36,578 nt of DNA from JANQPA01 sp964628385 (GCA_964628385.1 CAZVOD010000044.1:1-36578), one strand, 5' to 3'; numbered from the stretch's first letter, positions 8,222 through 17,203 are shown. The notes: generated by a model not told the origin, from the letters alone. Made by a program: numbers and translations.

Positions 8222-9901
8222 CTAAAAAAGGCCGGTTATATTTCCGTTTTCATCCATATCGATACGCTCAGCTGCCGGAGTAGCTGGCAAACCAGGCATT
8301 CGCATCATATCACCTGTGATGGGAATGAGAAATCCTGCACCGGCAGCGATTTCAATTTCTCGTACTGTTATTCTGAACCCTGAAGGTCGGCCAATCAAAG
8401 CAGGATTATCACTGAAAGACTTTTGAGTTTTGGCCATACAAACTGCCAGATGGTCCAGGCCAAGCCGGGCAATTCGCTTCAGGTCTGTTTGTGCTTTTTT
8501 ATCATAATCTACACCATCTGCTCCGTAGATTTGTGTTGCAATACGCTGGATTTTTTCCTTTACCGGTTCTTCCCATTGATACAGAGGCTTGAAATTAGCC
8601 TCGTTACTATCAACAGTTTCTACTACAGCCTTTCCCAGTTCTACTGCACCGGCACCACCTTTTGCCCACACTTCTGCCAGTACGGCTTTAAAGCCCAGTT
8701 CTTTGCAGCGGTTCATAACTGCCTGAAGCTCCTCATCTGTATCAGCCGTAAATCGGTTAATGGCCACAATTGCCGGTACTCCAAACTGCCTGGCATTCTC
8801 CAAGTGCTTTTCCAGATTTTCCATTCCCTTCAGTACAGCATCGACATTAGAGTCTTTGAGCGACTTTAGGTCAAAACCACCGTGGTATTTCAAGGCCCGG
8901 ATAGTCGCCACTACAACGGATGCTTTAGGTTTTAGGCCGGCACTTTGACATTTTATATTGTAAAACTTTTCGGCTCCCAGATCACTGCCAAATCCAGCTT
9001 CTGTCACAACATATTCTGACAAAGACAATCCGGTTTTGGTCGCCAATACCGAGTTCGTACCCTGAGCGATATTAGCAAAAGGCCCGCCGTGAATGATAGC
9101 CGGAGTACCTTCCAGAGTTTGTACCAGATTAGGCTTGAGGGCGTCTTTCAAAAGAGCAGCCATTGCCCCCTGCGCTTTAAGGTCTTTTGCATAAACCGGC
9201 TGCCGTTCTTTGGTGTAGCCAATAAGGATATTTCCCAGGCGCGTCTTTAAGTCCGCAATATTTTTGCTGAGGCATAAAATGGCCATCACTTCTGAAGCTA
9301 CTGCAATATCAAAGCCGGATTCACGGGGCATGCCATTGCCCACTCCTCCAAGACCAATGGTGATCTGCCGGAGTGACCTGTCATTCATATCCATCACTCG
9401 CTTCCAGACGATGCGGCGGGGATCCAGATCCAGTATACTTTTTTTATTCTGTAGTTGGTTATCTACCAAAGCAGCAAGCAGGTTATGTGCTTTCTCTACA
9501 GCCGAGATATCTCCTGTGAAGTGCAAATTGATATCTTCCATAGGTAATACCTGTGCGTAGCCACCGCCCGCTGCTCCTCCTTTTATGCCGAATACGGGCC
9601 CCAGGGAGGGTTCTCGGATAACAACACAAGCCTTTTTACCTATCTGGTTGAGCCCCTGTGCCAGGCCTATACTCATGGTTGTTTTACCTTCACCGGCTGG
9701 GGTTGGCGAAATTGCTGTTACCAGGATGAGATGGTTTTGCTTTATTTTTTCTTCATCAATCAAACTCAACGGGAGCTTAGCTTTGTACTTGCCATATAAT
9801 TCCAGATCATCAGCTGCGATACCCAACTGCTCTGCAATTTGTTGTATAGGCTTTAAAGTGACTTTTCTGGCGATGTCTAAATCTGTCATAACGGTACTCA
9901 T
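8222..9901 (-). CDS. fhs: Formate-tetrahydrofolate ligase
   Basis: This 559-residue cytoplasmic enzyme makes 10-formyl-tetrahydrofolate from formate, ATP and THF, feeding one-carbon units to purine and fMet synthesis. The ATP loop TPAGEGKTTMSIGL is at about residues 67-80. The family blocks GIKGGAAGGGYAQVLP (about 105-120), GFGSDLGAEKF and RPSGFRITVREIEIAAGAGF near the C-terminus are all present. The length is normal for the family (about 555-560). An internal Met5 (MTDLDIARKV) is a reasonable alternative start. The gene stands alone; no folD or gcv gene is adjacent. Confidence 0.98.
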   Translation of the reverse strand: MSTVMTDLDIARKVTLKPIQQIAEQLGIAADDLELYGKYKAKLPLSLIDEEKIKQNHLILVTAISPTPAGEGKTTMSIGLAQGLNQIGKKACVVIREPSLGPVFGIKGGAAGGGYAQVLPMEDINLHFTGDISAVEKAHNLLAALVDNQLQNKKSILDLDPRRIVWKRVMDMNDRSLRQITIGLGGVGNGMPRESGFDIAVASEVMAILCLSKNIADLKTRLGNILIGYTKERQPVYAKDLKAQGAMAALLKDALKPNLVQTLEGTPAIIHGGPFANIAQGTNSVLATKTGLSLSEYVVTEAGFGSDLGAEKFYNIKCQSAGLKPKASVVVATIRALKYHGGFDLKSLKDSNVDAVLKGMENLEKHLENARQFGVPAIVAINRFTADTDEELQAVMNRCKELGFKAVLAEVWAKGGAGAVELGKAVVETVDSNEANFKPLYQWEEPVKEKIQRIATQIYGADGVDYDKKAQTDLKRIARLGLDHLAVCMAKTQKSFSDNPALIGRPSGFRITVREIEIAAGAGFLIPITGDMMRMPGLPATPAAERIDMDENGNITGLF

Positions 9902-10062
9902 GGCTTATTAATTAAAACCTTAAAAGTAAGTCATGCCATTCAATAATCAAGGAAAAAAAATCGGTCTTATGTGTGATTTTTACTATCAAATGTCTTTCAA
10001 TTTCAATTACAGCAAGTTTTGAAGCTACTTGTCCACCAAAGTTTTATCTTCCGCAAAACTAA

Positions 10063-10200
10063 AATACCGGTTTTTTGCCAGTTCCGGCGGTTTTTGTATT
10101 GGATAAAGAAGGAACTATCCTGTTTGAATATATTAACCCGAATTACAAACAGCGCATAAGCGGTGATTTACTTGTTGCTGTTTTAAAAGCATTAAAGTAA
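10063..10200 (+). pseudogene. C-terminal remnant of an AhpC/TSA-like peroxiredoxin
   Basis: From about 10063 an open frame reads NTGFLPVPAVFVLDKEGTIL, continues FEYINPNYKQRISGDLLVAV and ends at the TAA at 10198-10200. This is the usual C-terminal part of thioredoxin-fold peroxiredoxin-like proteins (LPxPAxFVxDxxGxIxFxYxxPxY). An in-frame TAA precedes it at 10060-10062 and I find no catalytic Cys region upstream in any frame, so only about 45 codons of a once larger gene remain. Its last codons overlap the promoter of truC. Confidence 0.6.
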
Positions 10201-10205
10201 TTTTG
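10175..10205 (+). promoter_or_regulatory. Bacteroidota-type promoter of truC
   Basis: TTG (10175-10177), a 20-base spacer and TAATTTTG (10198-10205) match the Bacteroidota -33 TTG / -7 TAnnTTTG consensus. The expected transcription start lies a few bases before the truC ATG at 10217, giving a very short leader. Confidence 0.55.
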
Positions 10206-10216
10206 GCAAAAAATTA

Positions 10217-10927
10217 ATGGAGCAGCCACTATCAATTCTCTTTGAAAATGATGACTTGATCGCTATCAACAAACCTCCCGGTTTGATGGTACACAAAACT
10301 CCCATCGCTATGGATGTAGATGTAGTGGCTGTACAATTACTGAGAGATCAGATCGGAAGGAAGGTTTTTCCCCCTCACCGGTTAGATCGAAAAACTTCCG
10401 GTGTTCTTTTATTTGCCAAGAATTATCCGACCAATGCTGCTATCCAACAATTATTCCGAGAAGGTAAGGTGAGCAAAACTTACCACGCTATCGTCCGGGG
10501 CTTTCCGGAGGAAACAGGGCTGATCGATTACGCCCTCAAAAAAGAACATCGAATCCAGGAAGCTCAAACAGCTTACCAAACGCTTCAGTATTTTGAAATC
10601 CCTCTGGCGTTCGGCCAACATGCTACTTCGAGGTATAGCCTGGTAGAGCTAAAGCCGCTTACCGGGCGCTTTCACCAATTGCGAAAGCACATGGCACATA
10701 TTGATCATCCCATTATTGGAGATCGTCCGCATGGATGTAACAAGCAGAATAAACTATGGAAAAACCATCTCCGGCTTTCCGAAATGCTTTTGCACGCCAC
10801 ACAACTAGAGTTTGAGTTTCCTAAAGATCAGACTATCACCATACAAGCTCCTTACAGTGCTGCCTTTGTCAGAGCTTTGCACCTGCTTAATCATTACGAC
10901 GACTTGTCATTAGGCTTTACTTCATAA
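10217..10927 (+). CDS. truC: tRNA pseudouridine synthase C, RluA family
   Basis: This 236-residue enzyme of the RluA superfamily is closest to TruC, which makes pseudouridine at position 65 of certain tRNAs. The first family block AINKPPGLMVHKT is at about 17-29. The catalytic block HRLDRKTSGVLLF is at 55-67 with the nucleophile Asp58. A GRFHQLRKHMAHIDHPIIGD block at about 150-170 completes the active site. The N-terminal S4 domain of longer RluA/RluC enzymes is absent, as expected for TruC. The gene has its own promoter and its 3' end overlaps the convergent DUF4221-like gene by 34 bp. Confidence 0.9.
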   Translation: MEQPLSILFENDDLIAINKPPGLMVHKTPIAMDVDVVAVQLLRDQIGRKVFPPHRLDRKTSGVLLFAKNYPTNAAIQQLFREGKVSKTYHAIVRGFPEETGLIDYALKKEHRIQEAQTAYQTLQYFEIPLAFGQHATSRYSLVELKPLTGRFHQLRKHMAHIDHPIIGDRPHGCNKQNKLWKNHLRLSEMLLHATQLEFEFPKDQTITIQAPYSAAFVRALHLLNHYDDLSLGFTS

Positions 10928-12081
10928 ACATTGAAATGAAGTTTCTTCTCATCTTTTTTGTAAGCTTCCATATTTTCTATCAACAAACCGTCGGAGGTAA
11001 TGATAGAGCGCGGCAGGTAATTTTTATTACTCAGCTTCGTCTCGCCTATCTTTTGAAAAGATTCATCCAAAATAATCACACTGAACGGTCGAAGCTTGGA
11101 ATAGCCCGGCATTTCATACTTTTCTTCTGACAATGGTAAAACAGCGTACCTAAAGTAGACGCCCTGGTAAGAGTCGTAAAAAACAGCAGAATATTCAGGT
11201 GTTGTCATACCGTGCTTTTTCATGGCTGCATCTTCATACAACTCCGTCCGCCTTTCTTGTGAATAAGGAGGAACTTCCATAAAATAATCACTGGCAGCCA
11301 GATAAGCAGATTGCTGACCTTTTGAATTCAAAACATATACATTAGGATCTGCAGCAAAGCCGTATACAAACTGCCTTTGCTTTGGAACGGAGCATCCAAA
11401 CAACCGATATTTTGTAGCAATTCCGTAATCAGCTGTATTGTACAGAGCGGGCCGGGGTAAGCGAGTGGAGATATTCCCCGTATTAAGGTCAAGTTCAAAA
11501 ACTACCTTCAACCTAGTATGGTCTTCCTGTAATAAGATGCTGGAAGCCATAAAATAAATCTTGTCATCCAGAAAAAATATGGGGGTGATCGTCGATACAT
11601 CAGGAAAAGCCGCCCCTGGAGACAAGCCTTCCGGCAAGGTAGAGTATTCATTTTTCACTGTTCCGTTACTATCGGTAAGAAAGAGTAGTTGCGTTCTATA
11701 GTTATAAAGGAAAATGGAATCATAATCATGAAAATAATATCCCATTCTATTAAAACTACCAACTCCGTTTTCACCAGATTTATCGTATTCTATCGCTGTA
11801 ATTAAATCAGTGCTTTGGTAATCGTAAAGATGCAACCGGCCGGTAGCTTCGTTAAAAACAGCTAGTAGCTGCTCATCCAGTCTATCTATAAATTGTACAA
11901 AAGAATTGTAATAACCGGCTACCGAATCCAGAGCAAATACTTTCTCACCGGTTTTTTCCAGCCTCACTTTTTCCACATAATCATTACCTGTAAGTACAGG
12001 CACTTGTTCCTTTTGGCAGTGGCTAAAAAATATTAATACTAAACAAATTAGTGTTCGGGAAATACGAGTACTTCGGATCAT
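10894..12081 (-). CDS. DUF4221-like lipoprotein
   Basis: This 395-residue protein has a lipoprotein signal peptide: Arg3/Arg6/Arg9, a hydrophobic core and a lipobox-like LIFFSHC with Cys22. It should therefore be anchored in the inner or outer membrane. The mature part is a run of beta strands with repeated motifs such as LHLYDYQS, SIFLYNYRTQLLFLTD and KIYFMASS, consistent with a propeller-like fold. Length, lipobox and the general NxNxGxY-like texture fit the DUF4221 family common in Bacteroidota, but I place it by texture rather than by a decisive motif. It is transcribed alone and overlaps truC tail to tail. Function unknown. Confidence 0.75.
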   Translation of the reverse strand: MIRSTRISRTLICLVLIFFSHCQKEQVPVLTGNDYVEKVRLEKTGEKVFALDSVAGYYNSFVQFIDRLDEQLLAVFNEATGRLHLYDYQSTDLITAIEYDKSGENGVGSFNRMGYYFHDYDSIFLYNYRTQLLFLTDSNGTVKNEYSTLPEGLSPGAAFPDVSTITPIFFLDDKIYFMASSILLQEDHTRLKVVFELDLNTGNISTRLPRPALYNTADYGIATKYRLFGCSVPKQRQFVYGFAADPNVYVLNSKGQQSAYLAASDYFMEVPPYSQERRTELYEDAAMKKHGMTTPEYSAVFYDSYQGVYFRYAVLPLSEEKYEMPGYSKLRPFSVIILDESFQKIGETKLSNKNYLPRSIITSDGLLIENMEAYKKDEKKLHFNVYEVKPNDKSS

Positions 12082-12434
12082 GGAATTAAAAAGGTTTTAG
12101 TCAAAAGACTTGATGTTACTACATTAGTACCATGCGCGACTTGTTATGTTCGAAATCGATCAGTTAGCGCTGTCATCATGGATATTGATTCATTGATATT
12201 ATCTTGGAATGGAAGTTACGCGGCAACAGCGAGTTTTTTTCTATCCCTATTCTGACCCTACCGAGTCAGCTCAATAGTCATCGTATATTTTATGACATGA
12301 CCAACAACTCTACACTACAAATAAACCATATAAGTTAATAAATCAAGAAGATTTCTCATTATCCTGTTGGAAATGAGGGTTTTCAGGTGTATTATTCGAT
12401 ATTTCCTGACAAAGCCCGCTATGCTTGTATTTTT
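12082..12434. other. Intergenic region without a supported gene
   Basis: This region separates divergent genes. It contains TTCTATCCCTATTCTGACCC at 12237-12256, which loosely resembles the right end of the repeat family at 19331-19356, but the match breaks down after CCCTAC. A weak hairpin CTCATT...AATGAG lies at about 12356. No RNA gene is recognised. Promoters for both neighbours are presumably here. Confidence 0.35.
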
Positions 12435-12761
12435 ATGAAAAAACTTATTTTAACGATAGTTCTATTTTCAATCCTTATACTTTTGAAGGCACAAGATAGA
12501 CCATTGGTACAGATAATTACGACTGCGGGAGGCAGGATAAGTACTGCAGCAAGTAACGTTTACAATTTATCCAACCTCACCAAGCCAATTGTTATCAGCT
12601 CCAGTGTCAGAGGTGGTCGTATTAATAGCAGTAAGGCTCCCGGTAGTAAGCTCATTTTTTCGCAGGAGTTACCTCCTAACGAAGCCAGAATATTGCTCAT
12701 GCTAGCCCTCACCAAAAGCAATGAATCAGAAGATATTCAAGCAATTTTTGATAAATACTAG
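12435..12761 (+). CDS. Small secreted protein of unknown function
   Basis: The protein is 108 residues from the ATG at 12435, which I prefer to an upstream in-frame start at 12387 because it places the signal peptide (MKKLILTIVLFSILILLKAQ, 1-20) at the N-terminus. The mature part is about 88 residues, with a Ser/Gly/Asn-rich middle (VSSSVRGGRINSSK-like) and an acidic helical tail. I recognise no family. It lies 6 bp upstream of the GH109-like gene on the same strand, so it is probably cotranscribed and may act on the same exported substrate. That link is positional only. Confidence 0.65.
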   Translation: MKKLILTIVLFSILILLKAQDRPLVQIITTAGGRISTAASNVYNLSNLTKPIVISSSVRGGRINSSKAPGSKLIFSQELPPNEARILLMLALTKSNESEDIQAIFDKY

Positions 12762-12767
12762 TAAATA

Positions 12768-14123
12768 ATGGATAGAAGAAAATTTATTCAAACCTCCGCT
12801 ATGGCTAGTGGAGTGGCATTTTTACCCAATACATCCAGTCAGATCATGAAAGACAAGGAGATGCCCTTTAAAAATAAACTCAATATTGGTTTCATTGGAG
12901 TCGGTCTTAGAGGGCAAAGTCACGTCAACCTGGCACTGAAAAGAACGGACTGCCGTGTGGCAGCCATTTGTGACATTGAAGAAAGAATGATCAACCGTAC
13001 GCTTCAAATCATCAAAGACAATGATGGTAGTAAGCCCAGGGTGATCAATGATGGAGAAAGGGGGTATTTAAAAATGTTGGAAGATGAAACTATTGATGCT
13101 GTAATTATTTCTACGCCGTGGAGATGGCACACCGAGATGGCTGTTGCCGCTATGAAAGCAAGTAAATACACTGGTGTAGAAGTAGCCGGTGCTTTTTCTG
13201 TAGAAGAATGTTGGGAACTTGTCAATACTCATGAACAAACGGGTACTCACCTGTTTTTCCTCGAAAATGTATGCTACCGCCGAGATGTAATGGCCATTTT
13301 GAATATGGTAAGAGAAAATATTTTTGGTGAATTGATCCATCTGGAATGTGGCTACCAACACGATCTTAGAGGAGTGAAATTTAATGATGGAGAAACCGCT
13401 TATAACAGTGGCGTTGAATTTGGTGAAAAGGCCTACAGTGAGGCCAGGTGGAGAACCTGGCATTCCGTTTACAGAAATGGCGACCTCTACCCTACCCACG
13501 GTATTGGTCCGGTAGCGCAGTACATCAATAACAATCGGGGCAACAGGTTGCTATACTTAACCTCCATAGCCAGTAAACCCCGTGGATTGCACAACTATGT
13601 GGTTGATCATCCGAAAGGAGGCAAAGATCATCCTTCTGCCAAAGTCAAATTTAACCTGGGCGATAAAGTGACCACCATGATTAAAACCTTTAATGAGGAA
13701 ACCATAGTCATCCATCATGATACTAACCTCCCCAGGCCTTATTCACTAGGGTTCCGGGTACAAGGCACCAGGGGCCTCTGGATGGATGTTAATAATTCAC
13801 TGCATATTGAAGGTCTCAGTGCAACACATCGATGGGAAGATGCTCAGGCTTACCTTCAACAATACGATCATCCGTTATGGAAAAAATATGAAGACAAAGC
13901 AGTGGGAGCCGGACATGGCGGTATGGATTTCTTCCTGCTCAATGATTTTGTAGAGTCAGCAAAAGCTAATAAGCCAGCTCCATTTGATGCTTACGATGCA
14001 GCTACCTGGATGGCCATAACGCCTTTGTCAGAACAATCTATCGCTGCGGGGAGCCAGCCTATGGCTTTTCCGGATTTTACCCGGGGAAGGTGGATGCACC
14101 GAAAACCGATATTTGCGCTTTAA
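12768..14123 (+). CDS. Gfo/Idh/MocA oxidoreductase, GH109-like glycosidase
   Basis: This 451-residue protein has a twin-arginine-type leader (MDRRKFIQTSAMASGVAFLP) and a Rossmann fold starting GFIGVGLRGQSH (about 42-53) that binds NAD. The central blocks VEVAGAFSVEECW, FLENVCYRRDVMAI, THGIGPVAQYINNNRGNR and GHGGMDFFLLNDF match the GH109 branch of the Gfo/Idh/MocA family. Characterised GH109 enzymes (NagA type) remove alpha-linked N-acetylgalactosamine through an NAD-dependent oxidation-elimination mechanism, so an exported alpha-N-acetylgalactosaminidase is likely. The overall length of about 450 fits. The next gene encodes a sugar-kinase-like protein, which supports an amino-sugar role. Exact substrate not proven. 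Confidence 0.85.
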   Translation: MDRRKFIQTSAMASGVAFLPNTSSQIMKDKEMPFKNKLNIGFIGVGLRGQSHVNLALKRTDCRVAAICDIEERMINRTLQIIKDNDGSKPRVINDGERGYLKMLEDETIDAVIISTPWRWHTEMAVAAMKASKYTGVEVAGAFSVEECWELVNTHEQTGTHLFFLENVCYRRDVMAILNMVRENIFGELIHLECGYQHDLRGVKFNDGETAYNSGVEFGEKAYSEARWRTWHSVYRNGDLYPTHGIGPVAQYINNNRGNRLLYLTSIASKPRGLHNYVVDHPKGGKDHPSAKVKFNLGDKVTTMIKTFNEETIVIHHDTNLPRPYSLGFRVQGTRGLWMDVNNSLHIEGLSATHRWEDAQAYLQQYDHPLWKKYEDKAVGAGHGGMDFFLLNDFVESAKANKPAPFDAYDAATWMAITPLSEQSIAAGSQPMAFPDFTRGRWMHRKPIFAL

Positions 14124-14136
14124 TAGCTTATTAGAA

Positions 14137-15180
14137 ATGGAAGCAATTGCCCGGCTGGCTTTTCCGAAGGCCCAAACAATAAACTGTGAATGGATAGGCA
14201 GGGGAAATATCAACCGTACTTTTCGACTCGAAGTAGATGGTGAAAAGTATATTTTGCAATGTATCAACGGTGGTGTTTTTGAGATGCCGGAGGACGTGAT
14301 GAGTAATCACGAATGGATTCTCCGTCAGTTTATGGAAAACGGGGCGCTACAAATAGAATTACCGCAACTGGTACCATTTCCCGATAAAAAAAAGTTTTTC
14401 AAAGACAAGGAAGGGCGCTACTGGCGGGTATTGAATTTTATTGAGCATAGTGACGTAGGCCCAAATCCTGGCTCCCAAACTGTAGGTTCGGCAGCCAGGA
14501 TGTTGGGAAAATTTTTGACGGTGCTTAACCAGAAGCATTCTTCCCCACTCAAAGTAACAATACCTGATTTTCATAACCTTAGCGGAAGGTACCAGCAGTT
14601 TTTGCATGCCATAAGCGTTGATAGGGTCGGTAGGGTCCAAAAAGCTGACTTTGAAACAAGATATATCCAATTAGCTTTTCGGTATTTTTCTGATCTTGAT
14701 ATTTCCGGCTTACCTAAGCGCATTGTCCATAATGACCCCAAGCTAGAGAATTTTTTGTTTGATCAGAGCGGCAAAGCCATTGCTGTCATTGATTGGGATA
14801 CAGTGATGCCGGGATATCTCTTTACGGATTTTGGTGAAATGATCAGAACGCTTTGCAATACTACTTCAGAAGACGATCCTGTTATTTCTAGCGTAGACTT
14901 TGATGTCGATCATCTTCTGGCAATCTGTCAGTACTTATTGCCAGAAGTCAAAGGCTGGCTTCATGAATCAGAAGAAAAGTCCTTAACTTATGGTGCTTCA
15001 TATATCGCCCTGGAACAGGCCATCAGGTTTTTGACTGACTATTTGAACGGGGACGAATACTACCGAACGGACTATGCTACTCATAATTTAGTACGCGCGC
15101 GCAACCAAATTTCTTTTCATCAAAAAGTAATTGAATATCAGCAAGAAATAGAAGAAACTATAGCCATTTACACCGCATAA
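14137..15180 (+). CDS. Hexosamine-kinase-like APH-fold phosphotransferase
   Basis: The protein is 347 residues from the ATG at 14137, 13 bp after the GH109 stop. An upstream TTG at 14113 would overlap that gene and is less likely. It has an aminoglycoside-phosphotransferase fold with nucleotide lobe GRGNINRTFRL (about 19-29), catalytic loop IVHNDPKLENFLFD (about 200-213) and metal-binding IDWDTVMPGYLFTDFGEMIR (about 222-241). The HNDxKLxNxLFD and IDxDTVMPG...DFG combination is typical of the N-acetylhexosamine 1-kinase (NahK-like) group rather than antibiotic kinases. With the glycosidase upstream, it could phosphorylate freed GalNAc or GlcNAc. The family is secure; the sugar is inference. 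Confidence 0.82.
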   Translation: MEAIARLAFPKAQTINCEWIGRGNINRTFRLEVDGEKYILQCINGGVFEMPEDVMSNHEWILRQFMENGALQIELPQLVPFPDKKKFFKDKEGRYWRVLNFIEHSDVGPNPGSQTVGSAARMLGKFLTVLNQKHSSPLKVTIPDFHNLSGRYQQFLHAISVDRVGRVQKADFETRYIQLAFRYFSDLDISGLPKRIVHNDPKLENFLFDQSGKAIAVIDWDTVMPGYLFTDFGEMIRTLCNTTSEDDPVISSVDFDVDHLLAICQYLLPEVKGWLHESEEKSLTYGASYIALEQAIRFLTDYLNGDEYYRTDYATHNLVRARNQISFHQKVIEYQQEIEETIAIYTA

Positions 15181-15255
15181 CTACTGGCAGAGCGGCCAAA
15201 ATGGGACTACCCAGCGATCAAGTACTGTGTTTTCTTGTTATAAAATAAAGTTTTA

Positions 15256-15942
15256 ATGATGAAAAAGATAATACGAGGAGCTATTGTTTTTATAATTTTA
15301 GCATTTGTGGCAGGTATCATTGCCCTCTTTGCATTATCTGAACGCAAGCCGGAAGGCCAAAAAGGTCCAAGAGCGGATGCAATTGCAGATAGTATGCTCC
15401 AGGCATTAAATTATGAAGCATATGATACAATAGAGAAAATATCATGGTCATTTCCCATGGGTCACCACTTTGAGTGGAATAAGCACAAGAATGAAGTGCA
15501 AGTTATGTGGGACAACTACAGAGTAACGCTAGACCCAAACACTCAAAAGGGTACGGCTACCTTAAATGGTAAAAAACTGGAAGGAGTAGAGAAGAAAGAA
15601 GCACTGAATAATGCTTATTCCTATTTTATCAATGACTCATTTTGGCTACTCGCTCCATTTAAAGTAAAAGATCCGGGTACCGAACGCTATTTCGTGGAAA
15701 GAGAAGAAGGTACAGGCCTCATGGTCACCTATAATCAGGGTGGAGAAACGCCAGGAGATACTTATCTCTGGATTTTGGATGAAAATTACAGACCTAAATC
15801 CTGGAAAATGTGGACGAGCATTGTACCCATAGATGGTCTTCAATATACCTGGGAAGATTGGGAAAAGTACGACGGGGCCTGGTTAGCCAGAAATCACGAG
15901 GGATTATTTGATATCCCCATAACAAATATTGAAGTACAATAA
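15256..15942 (+). CDS. Membrane-anchored protein of unknown function
   Basis: This 228-residue protein has an N-terminal hydrophobic helix (residues about 5-27) after MMKKIIRG, then a soluble domain that should face the periplasm. Recognisable features are aromatic-rich strands (ISWSFPMGHHFEWNKHKNEV at about 63-82, YTWEDWEKYDGAWLARNHEG near the end), as in lipoprotein-carrier-like or outer-membrane sorting folds (LolA-like texture). No specific motif allows a name. It is 75 bp after the kinase gene on the same strand and has its own good terminator, so it may be the last gene of the amino-sugar unit. Confidence 0.68.
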   Translation: MMKKIIRGAIVFIILAFVAGIIALFALSERKPEGQKGPRADAIADSMLQALNYEAYDTIEKISWSFPMGHHFEWNKHKNEVQVMWDNYRVTLDPNTQKGTATLNGKKLEGVEKKEALNNAYSYFINDSFWLLAPFKVKDPGTERYFVEREEGTGLMVTYNQGGETPGDTYLWILDENYRPKSWKMWTSIVPIDGLQYTWEDWEKYDGAWLARNHEGLFDIPITNIEVQ

Positions 15943-15972
15943 AAGTAAATTGCAGTAGTACATCGGAATAAA

Positions 15973-16019
15973 TATCCCGTATTTTTGGATCAGTCCAAAA
16001 GTTCGGGATAATTTTTTTT
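15973..16019 (+). terminator. Rho-independent terminator
   Basis: TATCCCG (15973-15979) pairs with CGGGATA (16004-16010). An inner TTTTTGGA/TCCAAAA pairing continues the stem, and eight T residues follow (16012-16019). It ends the transcript from the gene stopping at 15942. Confidence 0.85.
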
Positions 16020-16151
16020 AAAGAAAAGCTGGACTCAAAAAAAATACCCCGAAAGTGAACTATCATTCATCGATCGGGATATTGGTAAAAAATTACTACG
16101 CGATCTAAATTCGTTTTTAACTGGAGATTTATTAACCATTGTTGAACCTAT

Positions 16152-16159
16152 TATTTTTG
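16152..16159 (+). promoter_or_regulatory. Candidate -7 box upstream of rluF
   Basis: TATTTTTG matches TAnnTTTG. No TTG lies at the ideal -33 distance. If used, transcription would begin near 16165, inside the longer open frame, which favours the ATG at 16238 as the real start of the rluF product. Confidence 0.3.
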
Positions 16160-16237
16160 GCCGATGTTTATCCATTTCCTTCAAACATTTTTTTTATCTC
16201 AGGGATCGGGATTGGACTTATTTTGAAAAAGTTTACT

Positions 16238-16951
16238 ATGGCGGATGAATCTACAAGCCTGAATAAATTTATTAGCAGTACGGGCATATGCTCCCGGCGG
16301 GAAGCTGACAAATGGATTGAAGCTGGTAGGGTAAAAATCAATGGAGAAACAGCCCATAAAGGCAATCGAGTAAGCCAACAAGATCAAGTTACTATTGATG
16401 ATCAACCATTAACAATCAAGCCTGCTCCCATTTATATTGCCTTTCACAAACCCGCTGGAGTAACTTGCACTACCGATCGAAGAGATAAAGATAATATCAT
16501 AGATTTCATTAAGCACCCACAAAGGATATTCCCTATTGGTAGGTTGGATAAAGCCTCTACCGGACTCCTTTTACTAACTAATGACGGTGATATTGTCAAT
16601 GAGATTTTACGAGCCGAAAAAAACAAGGAGAAAGAATATATCGTATCCGTTAATAAACCTGTTAATGAACTATTTATCAAGAGGATGAGCAATGGCATAC
16701 CCATTTTGGGCACCATTACCCAAAAATGTAGCGTAGAGCAAATCAACCAAAAGCTTTTTAGAATCATTCTTACACAAGGGCTTAATCGTCAGATTAGGCG
16801 AATGTGCGAATATTTGGGATATAAAGTTGTTACTTTAAAAAGAATTAGAATTATGCATATAAATCTCGGCGACCTTAAAGTGGGACGCTGGAGAAACCTC
16901 ACGAAGCAAGAATTGAAAATATTAAAAGCCACCCTGCGGTCAAAAGCCTGA
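16238..16951 (+). CDS. rluF: 23S rRNA pseudouridine synthase, RluF-like
   Basis: The protein is 237 residues from the ATG at 16238. The frame is open upstream to 16139, but those residues are not family-like and the S4 domain begins right after this Met. The S4 RNA-binding domain is at 1-60 (LNKFISSTGICSRREADKWI), followed by the RsuA/RluF catalytic domain with IGRLDKASTGLLLLTNDGD (about 100-118, catalytic Asp). GVPILGTITQKC and QGLNRQIRRMCEYLGYKV are near-identical in layout to E. coli RluF, which modifies U2604 of 23S rRNA. The C-terminal extension of the E. coli protein is absent. RluE/RluB-type activity is less likely. Confidence 0.9.
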   Translation: MADESTSLNKFISSTGICSRREADKWIEAGRVKINGETAHKGNRVSQQDQVTIDDQPLTIKPAPIYIAFHKPAGVTCTTDRRDKDNIIDFIKHPQRIFPIGRLDKASTGLLLLTNDGDIVNEILRAEKNKEKEYIVSVNKPVNELFIKRMSNGIPILGTITQKCSVEQINQKLFRIILTQGLNRQIRRMCEYLGYKVVTLKRIRIMHINLGDLKVGRWRNLTKQELKILKATLRSKA

Positions 16952-17203
16952 AGAAAAAAGGAATCCAGCCTATCACATGGTTTTTACGATAAGTATAATT
17001 TGTGTACCTTCGTGGAATAATCCGGAGCAAGATGTCTCCGTCATGAACATATTAATATTATTGCTAACAAAATCAAGGATAAGCACCTTTGTGCATGGTG
17101 CCATAAAACGCGGTTGAGGACCAAGTTAGGATTCTTGTATTTTGTGGTTAACCCAGATTGCGACATTTAATATTTACCGCAATTTGAATTATTGTAAACT
17201 TAT
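16952..17203 (+). other. Long leader upstream of the DEAD-box helicase gene
   Basis: This 252-bp spacer on the coding strand has no gene. A candidate promoter (TTG at 17114-17116, TATTTTG at 17138-17144) lies near its 3' side. Transcripts from further up would carry a long leader, which is frequent for cold-shock RNA helicases, but I see no specific conserved element. Confidence 0.3.

Noticed and set aside
12237..12262. Possible right end of the TAGACTTGTTTCG repeat family
   Set aside because: CTATTCTGACCCTAC matches the inner signature, but the terminal CGAAACAAGTC is replaced by CGAGTCAGCTC and no left end pairs with it convincingly.
16139..16237. Longer start for RluF
   Set aside because: The extra 33 residues are hydrophobic and unlike the family, and a TAnnTTTG promoter box lies within them.
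16021..16249. About 75-codon open frame (contains PESELSFIDRDIGKKLL) after the terminator and through the rluF start
   Set aside because: It has no start codon, it overlaps the S4 domain start of rluF in another frame, and no family is recognised.
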